Shown: in pieces, positions 1 through 7,681 of the stretch | Layout: the number at the start of each line of letters is the position of its first letter | Numbering within the stretch: the stretch's first letter is position 1 | Translations under genes and position numbers: made by a program | From: Enterococcus mediterraneensis | Lineage (GTDB): Bacteria > Bacillota > Bacilli > Lactobacillales > Enterococcaceae | Reading direction: 5' to 3' | DNA: 64,000 nt | NCBI RefSeq assembly: GCF_900604485.1 | Contig: NZ_UWOP01000001.1 | Span: 563,001 to 627,000, forward strand | Notes under the pieces: generated by a model | Told to the model about the DNA's origin: nothing | The model's database searches: none | The model's input: the letters and a program-made list of their open reading frames with translations, nothing else

Positions 1-6
1 CGTATA

Positions 7-43
7 CCATTCCACTAACTTATTTCTTAGCAAGTGGAACTGG
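7..43. other. Hairpin at left edge
   Basis: The arms TTCCACT (about 10-16) and AGTGGAA (33-39) are perfectly complementary. They are flanked by CCA/TGG with one bulged base, and the loop is about 16 bases. It lies just downstream of dnaX. No U-run follows on either strand, so it is not a clear terminator. Nothing else is recognisable in bases 1-115; in particular ybaB and recR, the common partners of dnaX, do not begin here. Confidence 0.35.
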
Positions 44-115
44 CATCCTTGTTCCTATTATTGTAAGAATTTTATTCTAGCATTTTATCATTTTCTTGTT
101 GTCTTTGACAGCAGT

Positions 116-1840
116 TTAATCGTTTTGGATTTGTGCTAGATTGCCAAATAGTTCTTGGGCTTTCAGTACAACTTCCTCATCTTCTTTTTCGGGAGCTGGT
201 TCTTCTGTTTCATCATCAGATTTTGCTGAACCGTTGACAAAATCACTCCGCAACTGCGGCCAGCTTTCATCTGTGATATAGATGGGCTTTGGCGCGTAAT
301 CAGGGATCATACGGCTGATATTGTTATGGATCGCCAGCTCTAATTCCTGATCTCCCGCGGCTTTTTGACAAACGATCTCGTAATCAAAAGCAATCACTAA
401 ACCGTTGGGACTTGCCGCTTTTGGCTCGCTGGATCGCAAGACCGCCCGTTGTGTGACTGAAAGACTCATCAACAGATCTTCCCAAACATTCTTGACGTTG
501 ATCAGATTTTCTTTGGTAGCTTCCCGCAACACAGTGAACACTTGCTCCCGCGGTACTCGATAAGTAGTCGCTTTAGTGCGGTTTGTTTGTGAAACAGGAG
601 ATACTGTTTCATTTTTATGATTTACAGTTGGATTGGTTTTCAACTGTTGGATCTCTTTTTGCAGCGTCTCTATTTGTTTTTTCAGCTCTCGGATCTCCCC
701 GTTATCGTAAGGAGCAGGCGCCTGTCCAGCGACAGATTCTACCGTTTGGGGAGCTGTTGGTGAAGTGTTCGCTAATTTTACCGTTGCTACTTCTAAATAA
801 ATGGTCGGGCTATTCGTAAAGCGGACTTCATTTTGCGTTTCATTCAAAATATTGATCCACTGATAAATAATCGGTGCTGAGACTTCCGCGGCTAATTGTT
901 TGAAGGCATCTGTCAGATGACCGGATTTTTCATCCAATAGTTTCGGTGCCTGTTGATAGATCAACAGATCGCGACAATAGACTAATAGATTTTCCAGTAA
1001 CCGTCGCGCTTCTTTTCCTGATGCCAACATCTCTTGCAATTCTGTCAGTGCTTGTGCGCTATCAGATGTATAACATGAATGGATAAATTGATCCATCATC
1101 TCATAGGTCAAACTGCCTGTGACTTCCATCGCATCTTGCAACGTCACTTTTTCATTACTAAAAGAGATCGCCTGATCCAAAATACTCAATGCGTCCCGCA
1201 TCCCGCCTTCTGCCGCACGGGCGATCACATACAATGCTTCTTCCTCGAAATCAATATTGCTTTCTTTCAGCACATGGATCAAATGTCCAACAATATCTTG
1301 TGTATCGATTCGTTTGAAATCAAAGCGCTGTGTACGAGAAATGATCGTTGCCGGGATCTTATGAGGTTCGGTCGTTGCCAAAATAAATACCACATTTTTT
1401 CTAGGTTCTTCCAGCGTTTTTAAAAGCGCGTTGAACGCACCGGTAGAAAGCATGTGGACTTCATCGATGATATACACTTTGTATTTGGCATTCGTAGGAG
1501 CGTAGTTGGCTCGATCACGAATAAAACGAATTTCTTCCACGCCGTTGTTGCTGGCCGCATCGATCTCGATCACATCTTCTTGCGTACCGGCTGTGATGGA
1601 ACGGCAAATATCACAGTGATTACAAGGCTCGCCATCATGGCTGTTGGGACAGTTGATGGCCTTCGCAAAAATTTTGGCCGCACTTGTCTTCCCTGTCCCT
1701 CTTGGCCCGGTAAACAAATAGGCATGAGAGATCTGTTCTTGAACGATTGCATTTTTCAGCGTTTGGGTAATCGCTTTTTGACCGACAACATCATCGAATC
1801 TTTGCGAACGCCATACGCGATATAGTGCTTGATAAGCCAT
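116..1840 (-). CDS. dnaX: DNA polymerase III subunits gamma/tau (clamp loader ATPase)
   Basis: This is the clamp-loader ATPase that loads the beta clamp and organises the replisome. The 574-residue protein has an N-terminal AAA+ domain: Walker A GPRGTGKTSAAK near residue 46, a four-cysteine zinc module (CPNSHDGEPCNHCDIC) near 65-80, Walker B DEVHML near 125, and the sensor-1/arginine-finger region SRTQRF near 168. The clamp-loader lid and collar follow, then a linker with a short coiled coil (about 385-410) and a tau-type C-terminal domain. I chose the ATG at 1840 (MAYQALYRVW) because GAGG sits six bases upstream; the in-frame GTG at 1852 overlaps that ribosome binding site. No efficient internal slippery site was noticed, so tau is the expected product. 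The gene is transcribed alone within the window, away from the SPFH operon. Confidence 0.97.
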   Translation of the reverse strand: MAYQALYRVWRSQRFDDVVGQKAITQTLKNAIVQEQISHAYLFTGPRGTGKTSAAKIFAKAINCPNSHDGEPCNHCDICRSITAGTQEDVIEIDAASNNGVEEIRFIRDRANYAPTNAKYKVYIIDEVHMLSTGAFNALLKTLEEPRKNVVFILATTEPHKIPATIISRTQRFDFKRIDTQDIVGHLIHVLKESNIDFEEEALYVIARAAEGGMRDALSILDQAISFSNEKVTLQDAMEVTGSLTYEMMDQFIHSCYTSDSAQALTELQEMLASGKEARRLLENLLVYCRDLLIYQQAPKLLDEKSGHLTDAFKQLAAEVSAPIIYQWINILNETQNEVRFTNSPTIYLEVATVKLANTSPTAPQTVESVAGQAPAPYDNGEIRELKKQIETLQKEIQQLKTNPTVNHKNETVSPVSQTNRTKATTYRVPREQVFTVLREATKENLINVKNVWEDLLMSLSVTQRAVLRSSEPKAASPNGLVIAFDYEIVCQKAAGDQELELAIHNNISRMIPDYAPKPIYITDESWPQLRSDFVNGSAKSDDETEEPAPEKEDEEVVLKAQELFGNLAQIQND

Positions 1841-1876
1841 CCTTTTCCTCACCTTTTTTCAAATTCGCTATCTATT

Positions 1877-1882
1877 ATTATA
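1877..1882 (-). promoter_or_regulatory. dnaX -10 box
   Basis: A perfect TATAAT on the minus strand lies 36 bases before the dnaX start codon. The -35 region is weak (TAGTTT at 17 bp spacing), so only the -10 element is well supported. Confidence 0.5.
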
Positions 1883-1972
1883 CGAAATTTCCCGATAAAA
1901 AACTAGGTTTCCTACGCTCTTTTAATAATTCACTGCTTGACTAGCATCTATTTTCTTGGAAATCAGCAGCTA

Positions 1973-1981
1973 TGGTATAAT
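1973..1981 (+). promoter_or_regulatory. Extended -10 promoter of the SPFH-TPM operon
   Basis: TGGTATAAT is a perfect extended -10 element, located 54 bases before the SPFH gene start. A TTGGAA at 1956-1961 is a possible but short-spaced -35. An AAAGGAGG ribosome binding site follows at 2019-2026. Confidence 0.6.
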
Positions 1982-2035
1982 AAATAAAACACTTGAAATA
2001 TTTTTATTCATCTTACTCAAAGGAGGATTTACATT

Positions 2036-3280
2036 ATGGGAATCATCAAAGCAGCAACGAGTACTGTTGGCGGCGGGCTTGCCGACCAGTGGTTAGAGGT
2101 CATCGAACCAGCAGATATGGGCGGCTCCACTGTCATGACAAAAGGTGTCAAAGTCCGGCAAAACGATAAACGAGGATCAAATCGCAAAGGCACAGAAGAT
2201 GTCATTACAGACGGTTCTGTGATTCATGTTTATCCAAATATGATGATGCTTTTAGTAGATGGCGGAAAAATTGTCGATTATACTGCCGAAGAAGGCTATT
2301 ACACGGTCAAAAACAACTTGGCACCTTCTATGTTCAACGGTTCATTGAAAGATGCTATCAAGGAAACATTTGACCGTTTTAAATACGGCGGCGTTACACC
2401 TCAGAAACAGCAAGTGTTCTATATCAACCTTCAAGAAATTAAAGGAATCAAGTTCGGTACTGCTTCACCGCTGAATTATTTCGATAATTTTTATAATGCC
2501 GAGCTGTTTTTACGAGCGCATGGAACCTATTCAATAAAAATCACGGATCCGATTTTGTTTTACACAAACGCGATCCCGAAAAATCAAACGCAAGTCGAAA
2601 TTGACGATATCAACGAACAATATCTTAATGAGTTTTTGACAGCCTTGCAATCTTCTATCAACCAAATGTCTGCGGACGGTCAGCGGATCTCTTATGTACC
2701 GTCAAAAAGCATGGAGTTGAGCAAATACATGTCTGATGTCCTTGACAGCAGCTGGACTGAGCTACGCGGAATGGAGATCGTAGCAGTGGCTGTCGCAAGC
2801 ATTTCTTATACGGACGATTCAGTGAAATTGATTAATATGCGCAACCAAGGCGCGATGTTGGGAGATGCAGGCGTTCGAGAAGGTTATGTTCAAGGATCGA
2901 TCGCTCGAGGAATGGAAGCTGCCGGCAAAAACGAAGGCGGCGCCACCACCGGATTTTTCGGTATGGGCATGGGCATGAATACCGGCGGCGGCTATCTGAG
3001 CCAAGCATCTCAAGCCAATCAACAGCAGATGCAGCAAAACCAACAGAATCAACAAGGCGGTCAAGCATCCTCAGATACTTGGACCTGCCCACAATGCGGA
3101 ACGGAAAATACCGGCAAATTCTGCAGCAACTGCGGAACACCAAAACCAGAAACCAAAGCGGCGGCTGAGCTGAAAATGAAATGCAGCGAATGCGGTGAAG
3201 TCATCGATCTTTCAAAAGGGATTCCAAAATTCTGTCCAAATTGCGGCAAACCGTTCAAGGGCATACCTTTAGATAATTAA
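2036..3280 (+). CDS. SPFH-domain protein with C-terminal zinc ribbons (YdjI-like)
   Basis: A 414-residue protein. The N-terminal two thirds match the SPFH/virion-core type (start MGIIKAATSTVGGGLADQW), a stomatin/flotillin-like fold that assembles on membranes. A Gln/Gly/Met-rich linker (about 300-345) leads to two zinc ribbons: CPQCG...CSNCG near 350-370 and CSECG...CPNCG near 382-405. It resembles B. subtilis YdjI, a partner of YdjG and YdjH in anchoring the envelope-stress protein PspA. The next two genes here are YdjG-like and YdjH-like, which strengthens the call. There is no hydrophobic N-terminal anchor, so membrane attachment probably depends on its neighbours. It is the first gene of a three-gene operon, with 14 bases to the next gene. 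No pspA is present in the window, so the functional assignment is by analogy. Confidence 0.85.
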   Translation: MGIIKAATSTVGGGLADQWLEVIEPADMGGSTVMTKGVKVRQNDKRGSNRKGTEDVITDGSVIHVYPNMMMLLVDGGKIVDYTAEEGYYTVKNNLAPSMFNGSLKDAIKETFDRFKYGGVTPQKQQVFYINLQEIKGIKFGTASPLNYFDNFYNAELFLRAHGTYSIKITDPILFYTNAIPKNQTQVEIDDINEQYLNEFLTALQSSINQMSADGQRISYVPSKSMELSKYMSDVLDSSWTELRGMEIVAVAVASISYTDDSVKLINMRNQGAMLGDAGVREGYVQGSIARGMEAAGKNEGGATTGFFGMGMGMNTGGGYLSQASQANQQQMQQNQQNQQGGQASSDTWTCPQCGTENTGKFCSNCGTPKPETKAAAELKMKCSECGEVIDLSKGIPKFCPNCGKPFKGIPLDN

Positions 3281-3294
3281 AAAGGAGGGCTATC

Positions 3295-4437
3295 ATGGAT
3301 GTCCTAACACATAAATGCCCCAATTGCGGCGGTGCCTTGACATTTGAGCCAGACGATCAAAAATTCCATTGTCCCTATTGTTTGAGTATTTTCACTGTCG
3401 ATGAAGTAAGCGAATTTGAAGAAAAACAAAAGCAAGCGCAAATGGCAGAATCAGAAACTCCAGCTGAAGAACCAACGGCCGAATCTGCAAGCGAAACAGA
3501 GACGATCAACCCCACAGACACCGCTGGAGAAGCTGAAAATGCAGAAGGAATGTCGGATTCAATGGATCTGTTCCTATGTCCTAACTGCGGTGCTGAGATC
3601 GTGACAGATGCGACAACTGCGGCGACTTATTGTTATTACTGCCATAATCCGGTCGTTTTACAGGGACGCCTCAGCGGTAATTTTCTGCCAAACAAAGTTC
3701 TGCCTTTTGCGATCGGTAAAGAAGAAGCTACCGCGAAATTTTTAGAATGGGCACAAAAAAAAGCCTTTGTTCCTAAAGATTTCTTTAGTCAGGAACAGGT
3801 AGAAAAATTGACCGGTGTTTATTTTCCTTATTGGGATGTCGATGCCGAGACCCAAGGCGAATTGACCGGGACCGGAACGGCTTTGCGAGTCTGGATCGTC
3901 GGTGATATCGAATATACCGAGACCAAGCAATACGAGATTGAACGGGCTGGAAAAATCAAATTCAAAAATCTAGTGAAAAATGCCTTGTCAAAAAATGTAC
4001 AGCAAAAAATGGTGACTGGCGTACAACCTTTCCCACTAGAAAAAGCAGTCGAGTTTAAAAATCAATATCTGGCAGGCTTCCAAGCAGAAAAACGCGATAT
4101 CGAGTATGCGGATATGCAGGAAACCGTCAAAAAAGAACTGCATTCTTACAGCGAAGATCTCTTGCGAGGAACAGTCGGCAGCTTCTCCACTTTCGTTCCC
4201 AGACAAAAAAACGTCGATGTGACGAAAGAAGAAGAACAATACCTATTATTGCCGGTTTGGCTGGTAACTTACCGCAGCAACGATTCTGATAAAAAGACCT
4301 ATTATTACGCTATGAACGGTCAAACCGGGAAAGTCAGCGGAGTCCTGCCTATCAGTTATAAGAAATTAGGATTGACCGCACTAGGAATCTTTTTAGGTGT
4401 CTTACTTCTCTTTTTACTTGGGGGGTATTTCATATGA
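3295..4437 (+). CDS. Zinc-ribbon membrane protein (YdjG-like)
   Basis: A 380-residue protein with two zinc-ribbon-like modules: CPNC/CPYC at residues about 8-29, and CPNC/CYYC near 95-120. An acidic Glu/Thr/Ala-rich linker (about 40-90) separates them. The central domain is conserved in TFIIB-zinc-ribbon-like membrane proteins, and a single C-terminal transmembrane helix (about 358-378) ends the protein. The architecture matches B. subtilis YdjG, a membrane anchor that works with YdjH and YdjI. Its ribosome binding site AAGGAGG is strong, and its stop overlaps the start of the next gene by four bases (ATGA), indicating translational coupling. It is expected to face the cytoplasm with its zinc modules, which is inference from topology. 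No catalytic motif is visible. Confidence 0.78.
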   Translation: MDVLTHKCPNCGGALTFEPDDQKFHCPYCLSIFTVDEVSEFEEKQKQAQMAESETPAEEPTAESASETETINPTDTAGEAENAEGMSDSMDLFLCPNCGAEIVTDATTAATYCYYCHNPVVLQGRLSGNFLPNKVLPFAIGKEEATAKFLEWAQKKAFVPKDFFSQEQVEKLTGVYFPYWDVDAETQGELTGTGTALRVWIVGDIEYTETKQYEIERAGKIKFKNLVKNALSKNVQQKMVTGVQPFPLEKAVEFKNQYLAGFQAEKRDIEYADMQETVKKELHSYSEDLLRGTVGSFSTFVPRQKNVDVTKEEEQYLLLPVWLVTYRSNDSDKKTYYYAMNGQTGKVSGVLPISYKKLGLTALGIFLGVLLLFLLGGYFI

Positions 4438-5243
4438 AAAAATTACTTGTTTTTCTCGCGGTACTTTTAGGAAGTCTTTCGTTGGTTGGCTCTTCTGTTT
4501 TTGCTGCTGAAAATCTTGTTGAAGATAATGCAGGATTATTTACTGCTGAACAACAAGACCAGCTGAACACCAAAGCAGCAGAAATCAGTGAAACGATCAA
4601 AGGACAGATTTTGATCGTGACAAATGACGACAACACCGAAGATCCTCGTGATTTTGCAGATAATTATTTACGAGACAAAGTCGGCAACGACCAAAACGGT
4701 GCGGTCTTATTGTTAGATATGAACCAACGACAAATCTATCTTTCCACTTCCGGAAACATGATCGATTATCTGACGGATCGCCGAATCGATGAGATTTTAG
4801 ACGATGTGGAAACTTATATGGGCAGTGCCGCTTATTTTGAAGCGGCAGATGCTTACCTCTCAAAAACAGCGGCCTTTGTTGAAGATGGTGTGCCGGGCGG
4901 ACACTACCGCGTGGACGAAGAAACCGGCAAGATCACCCGCTACAAAACCATTACAGCATTAGAAGCGGTGATTGCTGCGGCTGCCGCTCTCGTAGCAAGT
5001 CTGGCTTTTTTCTTGATCACGAAATCGAGATATCAACTAAAAAGCGGTGTTTATAAATATCCTTATCAGGAAAACGCTGATCTGCAACTAACGAAAAAAG
5101 AAAATCGTCTGGTCCATTCTTTTGTGACTACTCGACGTATCCCTAGAAACAATAACAGCGGCGGCGGTTTTGGCGGCAGCGGAGGCAGTACTACCCACTC
5201 CAGCGGCGGCGGAACTTTCGGCGGCGGCGGACGTGGATTCTAA
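4434..5243 (+). CDS. Exported TPM-domain protein with Gly-rich tail (YdjH-like)
   Basis: A 269-residue protein. It starts with a signal peptide or N-terminal anchor (MKKLLVFLAVLLGS..., predicted boundary near Ala25). A TPM domain follows (about 27-150), containing LVEDNAGLFTAEQQDQL and GAVLLLDMNQRQIYLSTSG. A transmembrane segment lies near 176-198, then a basic cytoplasmic stretch, and finally a low-complexity tail of Gly/Ser repeats ending GGGGRGF. TPM domains occur in PSII-repair TLP18.3 and in bacterial membrane stress proteins; B. subtilis YdjH has this architecture. The start codon overlaps the stop of the preceding gene. The glycine-rich end is typical of the family. The likely role is a membrane complex with the two upstream products. 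Confidence 0.8.
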   Translation: MKKLLVFLAVLLGSLSLVGSSVFAAENLVEDNAGLFTAEQQDQLNTKAAEISETIKGQILIVTNDDNTEDPRDFADNYLRDKVGNDQNGAVLLLDMNQRQIYLSTSGNMIDYLTDRRIDEILDDVETYMGSAAYFEAADAYLSKTAAFVEDGVPGGHYRVDEETGKITRYKTITALEAVIAAAAALVASLAFFLITKSRYQLKSGVYKYPYQENADLQLTKKENRLVHSFVTTRRIPRNNNSGGGFGGSGGSTTHSSGGGTFGGGGRGF

Positions 5244-5301
5244 GAAGTTATTCTGCTAAGAGAGCCTCTTAAAAAATGTATTGACCAAATTCGAATAATA
5301 T

Positions 5302-5379
5302 ATAACCCAACATTCGCTGGACTTTATACTTGCGGCAATTCAACACAAGCACCTGCAGGTCACACGAATGTTGGGTTAT
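5302..5379. repeat. Palindromic element, 15-bp inverted ends
   Basis: The arms ATAACCCAACATTCG (5302-5316) and CGAATGTTGGGTTAT (5365-5379) are perfectly complementary across a 48-base centre, which itself contains the 10-bp palindrome ACCTGCAGGT (about 5350-5359). A T-rich stretch (TTATTTTATTGTTTT) follows on the plus strand, so it may also terminate the SPFH-TPM operon. The arm core TAACCCAACAT resembles the TATCCGAACA arms of the inverted repeats at 45555-45588 and 59027-59081. Confidence 0.6.
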
Positions 5380-5407
5380 TTTATTGTTTTGGATTGTATT
5401 AAGTGAG

Positions 5408-6370
5408 TCAGATGATTTCTTTAAAGAGCGAGAAATCGATATTACCGCCAGAAACGATGGCGGCTGTCTTTTTTCCTTTCAGCAAATGATCGATCGTTCC
5501 GCTGAGGATCGCTGCTGTACTCAGCGCTCCTGCTCCTTCTGCGATAACTTTTTCTTTCAGCGCTAAATAACAGATCGCTTCTTCGATCATCTTTTCCTCT
5601 ACTAGAACCGTTTCATCGATCCGATTTTTCAATAAATGATAGGTCAACTCTCCTGCTAAAGCGACATCGCAGCCATCAGCCAGCGTGGCACTGTCCCGTT
5701 TGGCTACTAACTTTTTCTGCCAGATGGACCGAACCATTCCATGTACCTGATAGGTCTGCACTCCAATGATTTTGACCTCTGGCCGAAAGGTCTTGATTGC
5801 TACAGCGATCCCCGCAATCAAACCACCGCCGCCAATCGGTACAATGACGTTGTCGATCTCAGATAAATCTTCTAAAAGCTCTAAACCAATCGTCCCTTGC
5901 CCTTCGATCACCTTCAGATCATCAAACGGGGAGATAAAAATCTCACCTGAAAGTGCAGCGGCTTCTAAAGTATATTGTTTTGTTTCATCAAAAGTCTCGC
6001 CGGCTAAAACAACAGTTGCTCCATAGCTTCTTGTCGCGTCGATTTTGACGTTTGGGGCATGTGTAGGCATAAAAATACGAGCGTTGATCCCTAATAATTT
6101 TGCCGCTAAAGCTACACCTTGCGCATGGTTTCCCGCTGAGCAGGCGATCACGCCCCGCTGTTTTTCTTGATCCGTCAATGAAGCTAATTTGTAATAGGCA
6201 CCTCTTGCTTTAAAAGAGCCCGTCCGTTGCAGATTTTCCAGTTTTAAGTAAATATCGCCTTGCTTCTCCGCAGATAAAATATTGCTAGGTGCAAGCGGTG
6301 TATGAATCATGATAGGTTTCAAGATTTCCTGTGCTCGCAAAATTCCTGCTGCTTCGTTCTTTACGATCAT
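5408..6370 (-). CDS. Threonine/serine ammonia-lyase, catabolic type
   Basis: A PLP enzyme that deaminates threonine to 2-oxobutyrate (and serine to pyruvate). It is 320 residues long. The PLP lysine lies in GSFKARGAYYKL near residue 52, substrate-loop residues in SAGNHAQGVA near 80, the phosphate-binding glycine loop is GGGGLIAG near 180, and EGAGALS lies near 280. The length corresponds to the catalytic domain only. It lacks the C-terminal ACT/regulatory domain of biosynthetic IlvA, so it is closer to TdcB or to serine/threonine racemase-type enzymes. I chose the ATG at 6370 because AGGAGG lies seven bases upstream; a GTG immediately before it is spaced too closely. It is divergent from a PucR-type regulator, which may control it. 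No other ilv gene is nearby. Confidence 0.88.
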   Translation of the reverse strand: MIVKNEAAGILRAQEILKPIMIHTPLAPSNILSAEKQGDIYLKLENLQRTGSFKARGAYYKLASLTDQEKQRGVIACSAGNHAQGVALAAKLLGINARIFMPTHAPNVKIDATRSYGATVVLAGETFDETKQYTLEAAALSGEIFISPFDDLKVIEGQGTIGLELLEDLSEIDNVIVPIGGGGLIAGIAVAIKTFRPEVKIIGVQTYQVHGMVRSIWQKKLVAKRDSATLADGCDVALAGELTYHLLKNRIDETVLVEEKMIEEAICYLALKEKVIAEGAGALSTAAILSGTIDHLLKGKKTAAIVSGGNIDFSLFKEII

Positions 6371-6442
6371 CACTACGCCTCCTAAGATAACGCTTACATA
6401 ATTATTGAACCATGAATCCCAGTAATTGACAATCTAGAGTTA

Positions 6443-6457
6443 TCGAAAGCGCTTGAT
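6443..6457. promoter_or_regulatory. cre-like site between threonine deaminase and regulator
   Basis: TCGAAAGCGCTTGAT contains the GAAAGCGCTT core of catabolite-responsive elements but departs from the full consensus at the outer bases. It lies upstream of a possible minus-strand promoter for the deaminase (TTGTCA at 6428-6433, weak -10 TTCAAT). CcpA control is inference. Confidence 0.4.
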
Positions 6458-6542
6458 AAAATATATTTTTTTTGATTTTCTTTGTCTTTTTTTCGATAGA
6501 TACTGCTAAAATAGAAGTATCACAAATAAATGAGGCGTTACG

Positions 6543-7415
6543 ATGAATTTTCAAACATTACAATCAATCTATCCAGACAGTAAACTCAGCCATTTGCCAT
6601 ATGATGAAAAAAATTTTCTCGCGATACCTGTTAATGAAGGTGTTGCACTGATTGATCGCAACGGATTGAGTGATCGTGAAGAAAAACTTCTCATAACATT
6701 ATTGCCAAATAAAAAAATCTCCCAATCAGTGATCGAACATCAATGGTATCGTATCCTCTTTAAAAACGAACCGATCAATACGTCGCCTTGCATACGAGTC
6801 ATCCAGCTGCAATTAAAAACAAATCCCGGCTTTTTTAAAAAAGAATGGCAGCATGAGATCAAAGACATGTTTCCTGATCTTCTTGATTCTTTCTTTTTGG
6901 ATGAGCAGCAGGCTTTTATTATCGAAGAAAAAAAAGACATCACTTACTCCGCGGAAGAAATCTTTGGATTGTTTCAAGCATTGGATAGTGACTTTGATGT
7001 ATACTCGCAGATTTTTGTAGGGGCATTCCATATCGAACCTTCTCGATTTTATGAAAATTTCCAACAAGAACGCTTAATCTTCCAAAATCAGCTGGAAGTT
7101 GCCAACACTCAAAAAGAATTTTCTTTTACCCAATCAGTGATCGATTATCTTGTAGGAGATTCGATAAAGAATAATGTTTTATTGCGTTCGTTATATCAAG
7201 AATGGTTCGCTGACAATGAAATCGTCACGATTCTCCAAAGCTTGTGGCGCAATCAGGGAAATGTCAGCTCAACATCAAAAGAATTGTTCTTGCATCGCAA
7301 CACGCTTTTATACCGCTTAGAAAAATTTCAGGAAGCCACAAAACTGGATGTCAAAAATATGGATGATCTGATGCTCTGCCATTTGCTGATCGATGTTTTT
7401 GGGAAGGGATTTTGA
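6543..7415 (+). CDS. PucR-type helix-turn-helix regulator
   Basis: A 290-residue protein whose C-terminal about 60 residues (NQGNVSSTSKELFLHRNTLLYRLEKF) match the PucR/CdaR-type HTH. In this family the recognition helix RNTLLYRL follows a turn that senses accumulated structural units. The N-terminal portion has no catalytic or GGDEF signature I can recognise. Proteins of this kind are often annotated as leucine-rich or hypothetical in Lactobacillales. An extended -10 element (TGCTAAAAT at 6505-6512) lies 30 bases before the start, and GAGG precedes the ATG. It sits divergently next to threonine deaminase, suggesting control of that gene by an unknown effector; this is inference. A strong terminator follows. 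Confidence 0.72.
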   Translation: MNFQTLQSIYPDSKLSHLPYDEKNFLAIPVNEGVALIDRNGLSDREEKLLITLLPNKKISQSVIEHQWYRILFKNEPINTSPCIRVIQLQLKTNPGFFKKEWQHEIKDMFPDLLDSFFLDEQQAFIIEEKKDITYSAEEIFGLFQALDSDFDVYSQIFVGAFHIEPSRFYENFQQERLIFQNQLEVANTQKEFSFTQSVIDYLVGDSIKNNVLLRSLYQEWFADNEIVTILQSLWRNQGNVSSTSKELFLHRNTLLYRLEKFQEATKLDVKNMDDLMLCHLLIDVFGKGF

Positions 7416-7454
7416 GAGCAATCGATTAGATTAAGATCTTTACTTATATACTAT

Positions 7455-7497
7455 CAGCGGAAAAAGTGGTAAATCACCGTTTTCCGCTGTTTTTTTA
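7455..7497 (+). terminator. Intrinsic terminator of the PucR-type regulator
   Basis: CAGCGGAAAA (7455-7464) pairs with TTTTCCGCTG (7480-7489) and is followed by a run of seven T. Confidence 0.85.
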
Positions 7498-7506
7498 TAC
7501 AAAAAC

Positions 7507-7568
7507 AGAGATAGCCGATTTAATAGACCGGATTTACAAAAATCTGATCTATTAAACTGACTATCTCT
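7507..7568 (-). terminator. Terminator of the xyl operon
   Basis: A long hairpin with outer arms AGAGATAG (7507-7514) and CTATCTCT (7561-7568) and an inner pair TTTAATAGA/TCTATTAAA. On the minus strand it is followed by GTTTTTG and then an A/T-rich tract. It ends transcription coming from xylB. Confidence 0.65.
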
Positions 7569-7681
7569 AGTGTTTTCCATATTCTTTAGCTATCGGAAAA
7601 ATTTTCTGTCTTTAAAGAACTGCTTCAAAAGTGTTTACTTTTTTTACAAAAGCACGATCCTAATGAATGTAAGACCAACTT

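Noticed and set aside
5330-5566. 78-codon plus-strand frame at the end of threonine deaminase
   Set aside because: It begins inside the palindromic element and continues antisense to the deaminase; no motif or ribosome binding site.
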